In this document: positions 1 through 11,208 of the stretch, one piece after another
Numbering within the stretch: position 1 is the stretch's first letter
Layout: every line of letters starts with the position of its first letter
Source: Astrothelium macrocarpum
Lineage: Eukaryota; Ascomycota; Dothideomycetes; Trypetheliales; Trypetheliaceae
NCBI GenBank assembly: GCA_021030915.1
Contig: JAGEMR010000073.1
Location: 62,001 to 126,000 of the forward strand
Direction: 5' to 3'
Length of the DNA stretch: 64,000 bases
Position numbers and translations under genes: made by a program
The notes under the pieces: generated by a model
The model's input: only the letters and a program-made list of their open reading frames with translations
Told to the model about the DNA's origin: nothing
Databases searched by the model: none

Positions 1-474
1 TCTCTACGTGGCTTGCTATTCCATTAAACATGGATTGAAAAGGGACGCGGAACATATCAACATTCAGCAAGTGAGGTACATTCGAAAGAGTACGGATTTC
101 AGCTGTCTATGAGCACCCCTCATGAGGTCACAAGAAAATGGGATGAATACAGTCAATGACAAGAAATCAAAATTTCAATTTACACAATAAGACATTTTCA
201 ACAAGCCCCAGTCATGTATACGACACCAGTGAATTCGCCAACGCCAGGCCAGCTAAGCCGTAAGGTATCTCGAGCTCCCAGGCTCTATTAGTAGTCCGAT
301 TTTGCTCCGAATGACACGGAGACCATCTTCAAACCCCCCACAACGCCGATCCGGTTGGAACTCCATGGACAATAGCAGCCGCACGTACGTAGGCCTCATC
401 AACTAATAATTACAGTCGAATTTCCTAATCGTACATTGATACTCTCCCTCCAAAACGATAAATGCGTCACAAAT
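1..474. other. 5' edge of window, no gene seen
   Basis: No convincing ORF, RNA gene or repeat is visible. The right-hand part is presumably the 3' untranslated region and terminator of the minus-strand phosducin-like gene, which ends at 475. Confidence 0.5.
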
Positions 475-1542
475 TCATAGGATCTGGTGTCTATCCAAGA
501 CTGTCAGCAAGCATCCCTCACAACCAAGGGCTCATCAAAGCACAATCACTCACCTCGCCATCGCGGCCTCCAAACTTGCCACATCCAGCTCCTGCTCCTC
601 CGGAATCTCCTCAATCACCGGCACCAGCCCGGCAAACTTCTCACCACCCCTATACGCCAGCAACGCCGGCACACCCGCCCGCTCCATCTCCGCATCCTCC
701 CATCCCAACTTCACAAACCGCGTCGTCGCATGCCGCCCGGCCAACACGCGCACACAGCCCTCGACGAGCCGGCTGACCTCGCTGTCGTCGTCGGCGATCA
801 GCACCACCACCACCGTGTCCGCGACCACGCGGTCGATGGCGTCGAGGTAGCCCGCGCCATCCACGTCGGCCAGCGTGCCCCACACGCGCTTGCTGCGCGA
901 CTTGCTCCGCTCCTGCCGCTTCTGCGTGCTGCTGCTGCGGTGCCGCTCCTGCAGCTGCCGCAGCCGCGACTGCCGCCAGCGCGCGAGAAAGCCCTCCTCG
1001 TCCGATGCGTCCGCGTCGGAGCTGGAGCCGCTGGCGCCTGCTTTCTCGCGGGACGCGTCGGCGGACCGGTTGCGTCGTGCCGGCGGTGGTGAGTGCTGCT
1101 CGGAGGAGGGGTTGCGGAAGAAGGAGAAGCGCTTGTAGTGCGATTTTTTGGCGTATTCGTACGACTGGGCGTCGGCGATGACGCCTTTGGGGCCGGTGTT
1201 GGCTTCGGAGAAGAGCGGGGGGAGGGTGTAGGTTGCGGTTGCGGCGGCCATGTTGGTGTTGTTGTGGGTGCGGATGGAGAGGCTGGCTGGGTCGTACTTT
1301 TCGGTGCTGTCGAAGAAGTCGTCTTCGTCTTCTAGGTCGGGGTCACGCCGGTTTTGGTTCTGATGCCAAGCGGCGGTGCTCGAGGTATGACGACCCCGGC
1401 TGACGTAGGTATCGGCCTGGTCGAGTGAATGATCAGAGTCGGTGTGTTCTTGCTCTTCTTCACGATCTTCTGGGTGGGCAGACGATCTGTGTTTATCTGC
1501 AAAGAGGGCGTCGAATTCGTCTTGGGCGGCAGAGGTAGTCAT
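475..1542 (-). CDS. phosducin-like protein (G-protein beta-gamma chaperone)
   Basis: Cytosolic thioredoxin-fold protein of the phosducin family, which helps fold and assemble G-protein beta-gamma dimers (fungal PhnA/BDM-1 type). Two exons: 554-1542 and 475-490. The intron 491-553 starts GTGAGT, has a GCTGAC branch site and ends in TAG; the last exon adds only five residues (RHQIL). Product 334 aa. Residues about 1-80 are acidic and low complexity. The phosducin signature NTGPKGVIADAQSYEYAKK lies near residues 115-133, followed by an Arg/Ser-rich linker and the thioredoxin-like half (LADVDGAGYLDAID, VVVVLIADDD, RFVKLGWED, VPALLAYRGGE). The ATG at 1542 is the first in frame. The exon is strongly GC-rich between about 780 and 1080. 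Family call is secure; ortholog class within the family is inferred. Confidence 0.88.
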
Positions 1543-2673
1543 TCTGAGGCAGGCCCGTACTCGGGCGTAGAGGGAGGGTAATATGTAATAGTTAGGTGTG
1601 GTTGGCCTGCAGATGGAATGGAAGGACTAGCTCGCGTGGCAGGCGCCCCAGTCTGTTTCGTGTCAGCACCTCCCACGGCTGACGTGCGAAGGGAGGGTTG
1701 TGCACGGCTGCGGCACCGAGGGCAACAAAGTTTATGCGGTGGAAAGGATGCAGTGACAACGTGTTTGCTTCAGAGGATCGGGTTCGGCCTGGACGGAGGG
1801 GCCAATTGGAATGTAGGAGACCGGCTCCGCAGAGGGTGTCGGGTCGCACGTTGTTTACCCTACAGTTGGGCCGGGCCAGAGGGATGCAGTGCGGGAGAAA
1901 AAGTTGTAACCATTATCACGCGGCAGGGTGGCGTCGTGAGACTGCTAAAGCTGGAACACGGAGCAAACACCACGTGGAAGACCCCGGCTTCCTTGTCGCA
2001 CCATCCCCAACCTCCCTGTCCTTATTCGACCACATAGCCCCCCCCCCCGAGGTTTGACCGCTCTCTTCTCCTGAATGTAGACGCGTTTACCCCGACCAGA
2101 CAAAGCCTGTGGTGGTTTTGCAATTTAGGCTGAGCTTCGTCGCTGGGACTGCCATGTGATAGTGTATCACAGCATCTATAGCATCTTTAGTCAGCGAGGA
2201 ATTCCTCTCTTATGCTTTGACGTCAGGCAGACAACACCAAGGATCGAGGCCGAGTCAAGACACTGCAGCTCCAGCTTGTTGGCAGCCAACTCGCAATGTT
2301 CGACACTTCGGCCGAGTGTTCAGTGGTCGCTTTGAGGGCACCACCGGAAGTTACGGGCGTCGAGTAAATACGACGGGTTCCTTGCTGGCAGCACGACCTC
2401 GGTAGATGGGATCTCTTCGCCCATGTGTCTCTCCTATATGCCGTTCTGGGCCATCTGAATCAACTAGTAAATGTGACTGCCTTCTATTCGGGGACCCGCC
2501 TTCGAGAAGAAAGGGGCGTCCGTCCGATCAATGACACCATCCCGACAGCCCTAGCCTGATTTTGCCGCCATCCTTGAATCAGATCGCGTTACAGATCAGG
2601 GGCGGTGAAATCCTTTTCCCAACTCGTTATCCGAGCGTGCGGATTTGACCACCGACGTAACCATTCACCAGGC
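1543..2673. other. intergenic, promoter side of two diverging genes
   Basis: Contains the upstream regions of the phosducin-like gene (-) and the citrate carrier (+). The ORFs present have no recognisable domains and poor starts. A run of nine C lies near 2040. Nothing else is supported. Confidence 0.4.
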
Positions 2674-3795
2674 ATGACTGAAGGGTCAAGCAAACATGTA
2701 CGACCGCCACGTGCCAAATCTACAGATGTGCCGAATGCGCTGACATGCATCTTCCCGGGTCTAGGTCTCTTCGAAGAACAGCACGCACCCGGTAGTTTCA
2801 CTTATTTCAGGAGGCGTGGCAGGTGGCGTCGAAGCTGCAGCAACTGTGAGCAACCAATCTCTTTCTGCATGGTCTGCCTACATTTCTTTAAATCACTCAA
2901 GTCCATCCAATCCCCAGTCAATATGCAGCCGTGCAGCCGCGTGTCTGCAGCATATCCTCGAGCTGAACTCACCTCCGCTTGCTAGTATCCCTTTGAATTT
3001 GCCAAAACACGCGCCCAGCTTCGCCAAGAGCGCGGCGTTCCCACGTCTCGCAACCCTTTCCGTGTCGTTGCCCAGACTTTCCGCCATGAAGGCCTTGCCG
3101 CCTTGTATAAGGGTTGTAGCAGTTTGATCGTTGGTTCTGTTGGCAAGGACGCAGTTCGCTTTCTTTCATTTGACACCATCAAGCATGCTTTTGCGGACCC
3201 AGAAACGGGCACTTTGTCCCCCATTCATAATTTATTGGCTGGGATGACGGCTGGTGTATTTGCATCCATTACTGCTGTCACTCCAACCGAACGTATCAAG
3301 ACTGCCTTGATAGATGATGCCAGGACGGACCGAAGGTTCCGTGGTCCGTTTCACGCCGTGGCTGTGATATGGAAAGAGCACGGTCTGGGCGGACTTTACC
3401 GGGGCTTTGCGGGGACCACCTTGAAGCAAGCTGGAGCAACAGCCTTCCGCATGGGAACTTACAATATTCTCAAGGACTATGAGAAGAAGCACAATATCCG
3501 TCAGGATGGGCCGACTACTAATTTCATCAATGGTGCTATTGCAGGGACAATCACAACATTGAGCACCCAGCCCTTTGACACCATCAAGACTAGAAGCCAG
3601 TCTGCAAAAGGCGAGGGTGTCGTGGACGCTTTCAAGGGGATTTGGGAGGATGGTGGTATCAGAGCATTTTGGAGAGGAACGACGATGAGATTGGGGCGAA
3701 CTGTCATGGCAGGTGGAATACTTTTCACAACTTACGAACAAATAGCTAGGGTTATAACGCCGGTTCTCAATCCGATCTTAGAGAAAAACAAATAA
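2674..3795 (+). CDS. mitochondrial tricarboxylate (citrate) transport protein
   Basis: Member of the mitochondrial carrier family, citrate/tricarboxylate branch (CTP1-like), exchanging citrate for other tri- or dicarboxylates across the inner membrane. Exons: 2674-2697, 2765-2845, 2986-3795; product 304 aa, normal for the family. Intron 1 (67 nt, GTACGA, branch CTGAC, TAG) and intron 2 (140 nt, GTGAGC, TAG) are both phase 0. Three carrier repeats are visible, each with the Px(D/E)xx(K/R) signature: YPFEFAKTR near residue 36, VTPTERIKT near 140 and QPFDTIKTR near 235. SVGKDAVRFLSFDTIK and TALIDDA are typical of the citrate branch. The start rests on a first exon of only eight codons; an alternative first exon is possible, but the exon 2 frame is closed by a stop just upstream of 2765, so a splice there is required. 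Confidence 0.82.
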
Positions 3796-4061
3796 GACCC
3801 ACTATTGGACCCACCAAGTACCGCTTCCAAAAAGTAAAAATTTCGCCAAAGTCCAATGGCAAAAAATTCACGAGAGATTTGATCAGATTCTACCGAAATG
3901 AAGAGAGAGAAATATTATGTGGTCTCCAGGAAATATTTCAACGCGTATCACCAATATACCTTCCCATGAATTACAAGATGTTACCATCATCTCCGAGCAT
4001 ATCGCCAACCTTCCAAAATCGACAAATCATAAGGTGTCCGTGGCACACAATAAGACGCTGT

Positions 4062-5795
4062 TCAATTATCATAAACAAATCCCTTCCGTGGTTTTCGGAC
4101 GACCGACGGATCAGCTAGCTCAAGATCTCTTTGGACATCCTTCCCCTCGGGAACATCCATGTCATTCTTCAAAGCTTCACCATCTACTCTCACGATCTCA
4201 CCATACCTGACTCGCATACCCGAGGTCTGATCAAGGAGCTCGTCTATTGTAGCGTTTGATTTGACATTTCGGAGAATCGGTGCCCGAAAAGCCTTTGCTA
4301 TCTCCAAGGGCAGGAGAGATACGTCTCGACCGAGCTCCCAATATCCACGGAGGGTGACGCCTACTGAGACCATGCCAAAGACTGTGACCGCCACCGCTAG
4401 CCACATGTACAATTTATTCGTATGGAAAACGTAGCCCTCGTAATTATATGTCCACGTTGGAAGCACGTAACTCTCATCGGATATGATGCCCTGTTGCCAG
4501 ACAATGCGGAAGAGTAAGTCCCTTGCCGCATGGATCATATCTGGTAGAGGGTCTTTGAAAGAAAGACTACAAGGATCACCCACATCTGCTGTCACCATGG
4601 AAGTTTCGTTCACGTAGTTATACCATACATTCGACCTTGAAGTGGTGAGATTTCCATAGCTGGTGTTCCTAGCTTCTGGGGCTATCGAGTTGAATCTTGA
4701 AGCAAGATTCCTTTCAAAGATTTCGAAGAAAAGCTTGACCACTTCATTCGAAGCGTCAGGCCTGTAATTTTCTGGTCCAATTTCTGAGATAAGTGTGGCA
4801 TCTGGATCCATGGACAAACTTTGTTTATTCAATACGAGAGGGTAAGAAGTGTTCCTCAGACGTAATTCGCAGATACGCGAAGAAAGATTTGCATGACATT
4901 GTGAGCTGTCTTTGAAGACGGCTTGGAGCATAAGCACAGGCTCAAGCTTCGAAGCGAAAAGCCAAGAGTCATCAGTAATGTTCTGGGTGTACACAGAAAT
5001 GTTAAACAGTTCGGACATGTTGAGTGAATTTCCTCTCTCTTCGGACCAGGGTATTGGCTTGCTGGAACACTTGGCATTCCAACCGACACCCGACAGAGTT
5101 GTGTTGCATATGCCACGACAGAATTTATCACCAATTTGGATCGGAGCATTACTGCTCCACTCATTGATTGTGGAAGACATATTCGGCGACACTAGAAAAG
5201 CATTACCTTCCATGTCGGGCGGATGGTTGAGGGGCATCGTTTGCGCTAGCTGCCAAAATGGTCCATATATGCTTTCTTGTGTCGGACGCGTTGTCATTGT
5301 AGATGCTTTTTGCAGCAAAGGACCATTTGTTTGTCCTACGATAGCCAGAACGATACAAGCGAAAGCCAACCTGTTGAAGCGGAATCTACCCACATCATTC
5401 ACAGCGGCCTCGATTCCGGACCCATACTCCCGCTGACGGTTGAGCTCGCGTATGGTGAGAGTGCGATTTATGACATTCGTCCACCAATAAATGACTACGC
5501 CTTTGCAAAAGGCATAATGGATCAGACTATTCGCAATGGATGATAAGACAGAGAGCCAAACGGCAGGTTGGAAGCCGCAGGCATCCTCCCAATCGTCCAT
5601 CTGTGTGGAGTTCGAGAACCAAAGCACAACAACCATCATTGTTGTACAAACAGAAGCACCCAGAAGGGCGAAAATCGGCTTCAAAGGAAGCCGCCGCAAG
5701 CATCCTGGCTGCCATTTGTTTCTTGGGGTTGAGTTTGATCCATCGATCGTGGAAGAAGTTTCGGAAGCAATGAAGGGCTTTTTTTCCAAATCCAT
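4062..5795 (-). CDS. multi-pass membrane protein of unknown function
   Basis: Uninterrupted 577-aa ORF starting at a good ATG. Hydrophobic segments sit near residues 38-60, 75-100 and 145-170, then a large loop of about 280 residues with many N-x-S/T sequons and paired cysteines, then a final membrane helix near 465-490 and a cytoplasmic tail. This arrangement (short N-tail, three helices, big glycosylated loop, one helix) resembles a common fungal family of hypothetical membrane proteins; the stretch ending GPLLQKAS is characteristic of it as I recall. No enzymatic motif is visible and I assign no function. It is convergent with the citrate carrier, with 266 bp between the stops. Confidence 0.8.
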   Translation of the reverse strand: MDLEKKPFIASETSSTIDGSNSTPRNKWQPGCLRRLPLKPIFALLGASVCTTMMVVVLWFSNSTQMDDWEDACGFQPAVWLSVLSSIANSLIHYAFCKGVVIYWWTNVINRTLTIRELNRQREYGSGIEAAVNDVGRFRFNRLAFACIVLAIVGQTNGPLLQKASTMTTRPTQESIYGPFWQLAQTMPLNHPPDMEGNAFLVSPNMSSTINEWSSNAPIQIGDKFCRGICNTTLSGVGWNAKCSSKPIPWSEERGNSLNMSELFNISVYTQNITDDSWLFASKLEPVLMLQAVFKDSSQCHANLSSRICELRLRNTSYPLVLNKQSLSMDPDATLISEIGPENYRPDASNEVVKLFFEIFERNLASRFNSIAPEARNTSYGNLTTSRSNVWYNYVNETSMVTADVGDPCSLSFKDPLPDMIHAARDLLFRIVWQQGIISDESYVLPTWTYNYEGYVFHTNKLYMWLAVAVTVFGMVSVGVTLRGYWELGRDVSLLPLEIAKAFRAPILRNVKSNATIDELLDQTSGMRVRYGEIVRVDGEALKNDMDVPEGKDVQRDLELADPSVVRKPRKGFVYDN

Positions 5796-6610
5796 GGGGA
5801 GAGGAGATTATTGATACTTTAAGAGAAAATGTTGTAAGGAAGGAGAAAATGAGAGCAGAGGAGCTTGTTAGCGACTATGTCATCCTCCTGTTTCCGTTAT
5901 TTCTACCACATTGAGAGCTTTGTGTTGACTTCGGCTTGCTGCATCTAATAGCTTCATCGTCACGTTGCAGATTACTACACAGTTGACGTCAACAAGCAAC
6001 AAACTTACTTAACCAAGCCAGCAGACATGCATATAGATTACACGTCAATCTTAGCTTTATCCTAAGAGCCTTGCACAGCTGACAGTACGTTGTAGGAGGT
6101 TGCGATCGTGCCACCTCGTTGCGGAAAGGTCTGCATTTAGCTATTGCTAAGTGTCGAGTATCATCATACAAGGCTGATGAAGCAGGCCTGGGTTGGAAAA
6201 ACCACTGACGTCGAATTTCGATTTATTTGATCCGTGCGGTACGCGTTTGATAATTTTATGACAGGCTTTCTCGCTACGAATGCCCATCAAGTCCGTGCTC
6301 GTAAAAGGGGTAAAGACAGTTATATTTAGTCTCGCGGAGCTCGGAACCCTGTCTCTCCGATTGAGTCACAGCAACACCCTATTGTTGCATTACTCTCGCT
6401 ATGGCACCAGGTCAAATCTACGTCTCAGCCTTAATCATGTAGATGTCAGTTGGTCGGCAAATGTTGATTGAATTCTGCTCTAAGTTTTGCAAAGAATACG
6501 CTCAATTTCTCTTAGATTTACATCAGCCTCGGCGTTCCAAACTCACCAGTATTCGCTTTTGAGTCTACTTTCAAGGTCTGCCATGGTACACAAGCATCAT
6601 ACATTTTACA
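5796..6610. other. divergent intergenic region
   Basis: Holds the 5' regions of the unknown membrane protein (-) and the SAF1-like gene (+). No conserved ORF or repeat seen. Confidence 0.4.
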
Positions 6611-8419
6611 ATGCCACCCCTACTAAACCTTCCAAATGAAGTCCTTGACCTCATCTTTTCATATCTCGACGCCAAATGCTTTCTGAGATTTTGTAGTACC
6701 TGTCACGCGTTACATCATGCAGATATTCGCTTCAATGCAACTTTTTGGCGGCGAGCAGTTCGCTCTTTCCGGTTTCCAAACCAGCCGACCGTCAAGGGAG
6801 ATGGCGTGTACTGGCACAAGCTTTATAGACGGCTTACCACGCAGACACATGCTTACACTTGGGGTGACATAACGCATGCAGATAACCCCTACAATACCCC
6901 TGTACCCCAGGAAATGGAGGATGCTTTCAAACTCGGAATCCTGGTCGACGTGCAATGTGGATTTCGTTCAACAACTGTCCTCACTTCCGATGGCATCCTA
7001 TCCACCATTCACTCCCCCCACCCACGAGACGGTCCTGGCAATACTTTCCAGGATTTAAAGTTTCCTCCCGGCTACTCGAGTCCGCGTGAGCGCCATGACC
7101 CAGCTACCGCAATTCAGCAATTTTCGACTTGGCACAATCATATTCTAGGGTTATCGGATTCTGGTAAAATCTGGCTTTGGATTGGCGAAAGCTATGGGCG
7201 GCAAATAAAATTCCTTGGTATCGATATCCTTGAGGGCAACTATGGTCAGAAGCATGGAAAGGGACGTGTCAAGAAAGTGGTTGCTGGAATGACTCACAGT
7301 ACGGCCTTGATTGAAGGCATAGGTATTGTGGTCTGGGATGCTTCCAAACTGCTTAGAGAGCAGAGTGGAGAAGAACATGAGACGGATACTTGGCTTATGT
7401 TAGATGTTGCTATCCTTCCTGGCACTTCCTCCGAGCGATCTTCAAATATGGCCAGAACGCGAACCCGCAGTTCAATAATCACTGAGGACATTGGACAAGT
7501 CGTTGACTACACTAAAACAGAAGGTATGATAATGGTTCTTAACCACACCGGTCGTGTTTTTATGTATAGGGGTACCAGTCTTGCTTCTTACAAAAAGTCT
7601 TTCCCGGTGGAAATTTTGGTCCCGGGTGAAATCCCTGTGACAGCTCTCTACAGTTCTAACCACTTCCTTGCGCTTATTCTCACTAGTGATGAAGTTCTCC
7701 TTGCTTCACTGTTTGAAGACTACTGGAGTGCCATACTGGACGCTCCTACAGAAGATGGTGAGTCCATTGATTTTGCCCTGCCTCTACTCCCGGCTTTCAA
7801 GCGGTACCCCTGTCTCCAGAAACGTGGTGTTGTAAGCCTTGCCTTGGGCCACTTCCACTGGAATGCTCTTCTACGTGACGGGTCCGTTCTCTCGGGAGGA
7901 ATAGAGCCGCAGGGTCGCAGTAGCCTTGGTCTTGGTGGTGACGCAGACAGCCGCATTCGTGGATTGCGTTATGACGACCGTGAGCCGAATGGGACTAGAT
8001 GTTTAGTCAAGCAATGTTATGCAGGGTTGGGGCGCCAAATCTGGTTTGAAGAAGAAAAGCAGCAATGGATACGATTTATGACCAGTGGCGGGAGTGATCC
8101 AGTCGAGGCAGCAGAAAGAATGCAACTTCTCAATGCAGAACCAGATGTTCAGGCTGAGGTAAGCGAATGGTTGGAACAGAAAGCTCAGAAATGGGAAGAA
8201 AGGTTTGGAGTCAAAGAATACGATGAGGATGGATTGGGTGCATACTTCACACTATGCATATCGATATGGGGCCAGCATACCGGTGCTTTGGTATCACGAA
8301 ATGATGAACTTGTCGACAAAACAAAGGAAAGCTGCATTGTTCCTAACCCTCAAGTTGAGATGCAGCTACCAATTGCACAAAATAACCAGTTTGCAGAAGA
8401 TCGCGATGGGGTCTACTAG
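6611..8419 (+). CDS. F-box protein with RCC1-type repeats, SAF1-like
   Basis: Likely substrate-recognition subunit of an SCF ubiquitin ligase. The 602-aa ORF opens with an F-box (LPNEVLDLIFSYLDAKCFLRF, residues about 7-27, continuing to about 45, then FWRRAVRSFRFP). The rest resembles the RCC1-like propeller of yeast SCF-associated factor 1: AYTWGD near 79, repeated ALxxDG/WNALLRDG-type strands, and a C-terminal LCISIWGQHTGALV. The stop TAG at 8417-8419 is followed in the same frame by 97 open codons to 8710 (see separate entry), so the true C-terminus is uncertain. No intron is needed within the ORF. F-box call is firm, SAF1 orthology is probable. Confidence 0.85.
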   Translation: MPPLLNLPNEVLDLIFSYLDAKCFLRFCSTCHALHHADIRFNATFWRRAVRSFRFPNQPTVKGDGVYWHKLYRRLTTQTHAYTWGDITHADNPYNTPVPQEMEDAFKLGILVDVQCGFRSTTVLTSDGILSTIHSPHPRDGPGNTFQDLKFPPGYSSPRERHDPATAIQQFSTWHNHILGLSDSGKIWLWIGESYGRQIKFLGIDILEGNYGQKHGKGRVKKVVAGMTHSTALIEGIGIVVWDASKLLREQSGEEHETDTWLMLDVAILPGTSSERSSNMARTRTRSSIITEDIGQVVDYTKTEGMIMVLNHTGRVFMYRGTSLASYKKSFPVEILVPGEIPVTALYSSNHFLALILTSDEVLLASLFEDYWSAILDAPTEDGESIDFALPLLPAFKRYPCLQKRGVVSLALGHFHWNALLRDGSVLSGGIEPQGRSSLGLGGDADSRIRGLRYDDREPNGTRCLVKQCYAGLGRQIWFEEEKQQWIRFMTSGGSDPVEAAERMQLLNAEPDVQAEVSEWLEQKAQKWEERFGVKEYDEDGLGAYFTLCISIWGQHTGALVSRNDELVDKTKESCIVPNPQVEMQLPIAQNNQFAEDRDGVY

Positions 8420-8710
8420 ACTTTGACGGAGCAAGAACCATCCGCCAGGCAGACGGTTCAATCTTCGTCAAGTCGGGTTGATAGCAATCCAGCCTCCACA
8501 GCGGCACGCTCTACACAGCCCCGTCAGCAGCGACGCTTTTGTGACCCAGTCTATCACGGAGCTTCCCCTGGAGAAGGATTCAAGTACATCTGGGCCGATG
8601 ATCCTTTTCCTAGATTGAAGCTCTCGGATGGACGACAAATGCCTGGAGATATACCAATATCAGAGTGGCCTGAAGGGTCTCCGAATTGGGGTCTTGATTT
8701 CGAAGTTTGA
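8420..8710 (+). other. in-frame open extension after the SAF1-like stop codon
   Basis: Directly after TAG 8417-8419 the same frame stays open for 97 codons. The first half is Ser/Gln-rich linker; the second half is protein-like, with FKYIWADDPFPRLKLSDG, MPGDIPISEW and EGSPNWGLDFEV before a TGA. There is no ATG near its start, so it is unlikely to be a separate gene. It may be a readthrough tail, a second exon joined by a weak 66-nt intron (GTTGAG at 8354 to CTACTAG at 8419, phase kept), or the lost end of a gene truncated by a nonsense mutation. Confidence 0.5.
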
Positions 8711-9393
8711 AGTCTGCACCTGGACGTGAAAAGAGATTTCCACTGATCGAATCATGTGCTCCTCCACGGTAAACCGTGGCTACTACTTCTTATCGGTTCG
8801 ATTGTGGGGCGCCTGGTCCATCAATCCTATGCTTTCGCGAGGACGGGAAAAGATAATGGCTAAATCGGTAGTCGTCGATGGTGGGCACCTCTATCTCCCC
8901 CGAGCTAACGCTGGTGGTTGGTGGCTTTTCGTGCATAGCTTCGAGGCCGTTTCCAAGACGTCTGTAAATGCATTGTCCTTCGAATCTATAAATGACTTCT
9001 CAACTGCTGAACATATCTATCAGAACATCACGGGCGTATGCACAATACCAAGCATATGGTTACTGTGAACTTTTCAGAACAGTGACAACGGGTTTCTGTG
9101 TAGCAGGTTTCTGTGCAACAAAGCTAGGGGACCAACAATCTTACATGCATTGCCGAAGCGCTTCTATTCCATCAAAGTAGTATCTATCGGCTTATTGACT
9201 GAGGGGTGGAATGCCTAATTTTGACCATCTTAGAATTGTTTGCGCTTCTGGACCCACGCGCTCTCACCGGTCAAGACATCAATACGTCGAAGATGCGGGG
9301 TGCACTCACAGGATGAGCTCAAGCGCTCCCATCCATTTACTTGATGAAGATGTTATTCGACTTTGTGCCTGCCATCATGTCAGGTAAGGCAAA
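8711..9393. other. intergenic region before the P450
   Basis: Two short ORFs (8754-9068, 8992-9180) show no family resemblance. Presumably SAF1-like 3' region and P450 promoter. Confidence 0.35.
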
Positions 9394-11208
9394 ATGATCT
9401 CTCCACTAAACATCACTTTAGCTACAGCAGCCGGTGTTTTTACCCATCAGATTTTCTTCAAGCGTGGCGAGCATCATCTTTATGGTGCTAAATATGTCCA
9501 GGCCTTTTTTGGCGCATTCGCTCTCTTGAGTATCATACTATTTAGCTTTTTGCATGTTATCTTTGACTCCTTCATTATTGCTGGACAGCTATTCATCTTC
9601 TACTTCTCTGGACTATACATTTCTCTCCTCGCTTATCGGCTACTCTTTCATCCCCTTAATCGCTTCCCTGGTCCTGTTCTCGCCCGAGTATCAAATCTCT
9701 GGTTCAGTTCACAATGCATCAATGCAGACGCCCACAAACAGGTTCTCAAACTTCATCAAGAATATGCTACGGACTTTCTACGCCTCGGCTCGTCAGACCT
9801 ATCAATTACGCATCCGCAGGGAATTACCGCAATCTATGGTAACTCGTCATGCATAAAGAGCGACTGGTACGACACTGATTGGCCAAATAAGCCAATGATG
9901 GCCGAACGGGATAAGGCAAAGCACGATAAGCGGCGAAGGTCCTGGTCGGTGGCTTTTAGCGACAAATCGTTGCGTGGGTATCAACAACGGATACGAAGAT
10001 ATGATGAGCAGCTGCGAGGACAGCTGAAAGCATTCGGAGGGAGACCTGTCAATGCTCGTGACTGGTTCCATTTTTATGCATTTGATATCATGGGTGACTT
10101 GGCATTCGGAGAGAGTTTTGGGAACTTGAAGACTGGGTCATACCACGCTGCAGCCGAGTTGGTTAGAAAGGGCATGAAAATGTTTTCTCTTATGCGTAAA
10201 GGACCACCTCCTCTCTGAAACAGCAACAACTTGTATGAACTGATCTCCAACAATAGTCCCCACATGGATTGTTCGAATGATGATCTTGATCCCTGGTGCG
10301 ACGAAGAATTACAAAACCATGAATGCGTATTGTTGGAAGAAGATTGAGTCACATTACCGGGAAAAAGAGCACGCCATACCAGATATTGCTTCCAACTTTT
10401 TCGCACCGTACAGATCCAGAGGCACTGAGCCCACCAGACAGGAGTGGTTACACCTTCACGGAGACTCAAGGACCATAATTGTCGCAGGAAGCGATACGAC
10501 GGCAGCGACATTGACATTCTTATTCTATTATATTACACGTGAGCCTCAGCATCAAATACGTCTGCGTGAAGAGCTATTGCCTTTCGTGGATGCAAATGGC
10601 GACGCAAACCGCACAGACCTCCAAGATCTGCCATATTTGAACGGATGCATTAATGAAACCTTCCGCCTTCAGCCGCTTTTGCCAGCCACACTTCGACGGA
10701 TCACACCACCGGAAGGCATCCAGGTTGGTGATGTGCATATACCAGGAAACATGGTCGTTTTCTGTCCGCAGTACGTTATGGGTAGAAGTATAGTTATCTC
10801 TTGTCATCGTATGCGGATGAATCGTCCAGCTAATGCGCTGGTAGAAGCGGAAATCTACGTCGATCCTGAGGCTTTTGTACCAGAACGCTGGTTTTCCAAG
10901 CCCGAGATGGTCAAGATAAAGGAGGCTTTTGCGCCGTTCTCTTTAGGTGCGTACACTCTGTAACGACTTAATTTGGGTCTCAATGAATCTATATTACCAA
11001 CTGCTAATACCCTTTTGAAGGCTCCTATGGTTGTGTAGGAAAACAACTGGCTTTGACGAATGTTCGTAGCTTGGTAGCCAAGCTTCTCATGACTTTCGAT
11101 GTTTCATTCGCCCCGGGCGAAAATGGATCTGATGTTGTTGATAAGTCGGTAAACCACTTCACGCTTGAGCCAGGAAGCCTTTTCCTGTCCTTTACCCCCC
11201 GAACTTGA
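9394..11208 (+). CDS. cytochrome P450 monooxygenase
   Basis: Membrane-anchored microsomal P450. Exons 9394-10195, 10257-10787, 10845-10946, 11021-11208; product 540 aa. The introns (61, 57 and 74 nt) start GTAAAG, GTATAG and GTGCGT, each with a CTRAY branch site. Two or three N-terminal hydrophobic segments precede the proline hinge (NRFPGPVLAR, about residue 90). Diagnostic motifs: I-helix AGSDTT at 344-349, ExxR as ETFR at 401-404, PERWF in the PERF position, and the haem loop FSLGSYGCVG with the thiolate Cys at 483. All catalytic motifs are intact. The N-terminal multi-helix layout and motif wording resemble fungal secondary-metabolism P450s related to the fumitremorgin-pathway hydroxylases, but no tailoring or backbone gene flanks it. 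Substrate unknown. Confidence 0.9.

Noticed and set aside
487..1092. 201-codon plus-strand ORF, His/Arg-rich
   Set aside because: Antisense to the phosducin-like exon in GC-rich sequence; composition is a shadow.
2801..2811. Splice acceptor TTATTTCAG at 2810 in the citrate carrier
   Set aside because: Reading straight through gives the expected VSLISGGVAGG, so this AG is coding; the real acceptor is TAG at 2764.
8423..8710. Separate 95-residue gene after SAF1-like
   Set aside because: The only start is TTG, no promoter room, and it is exactly in frame with the upstream ORF; treated as an extension.
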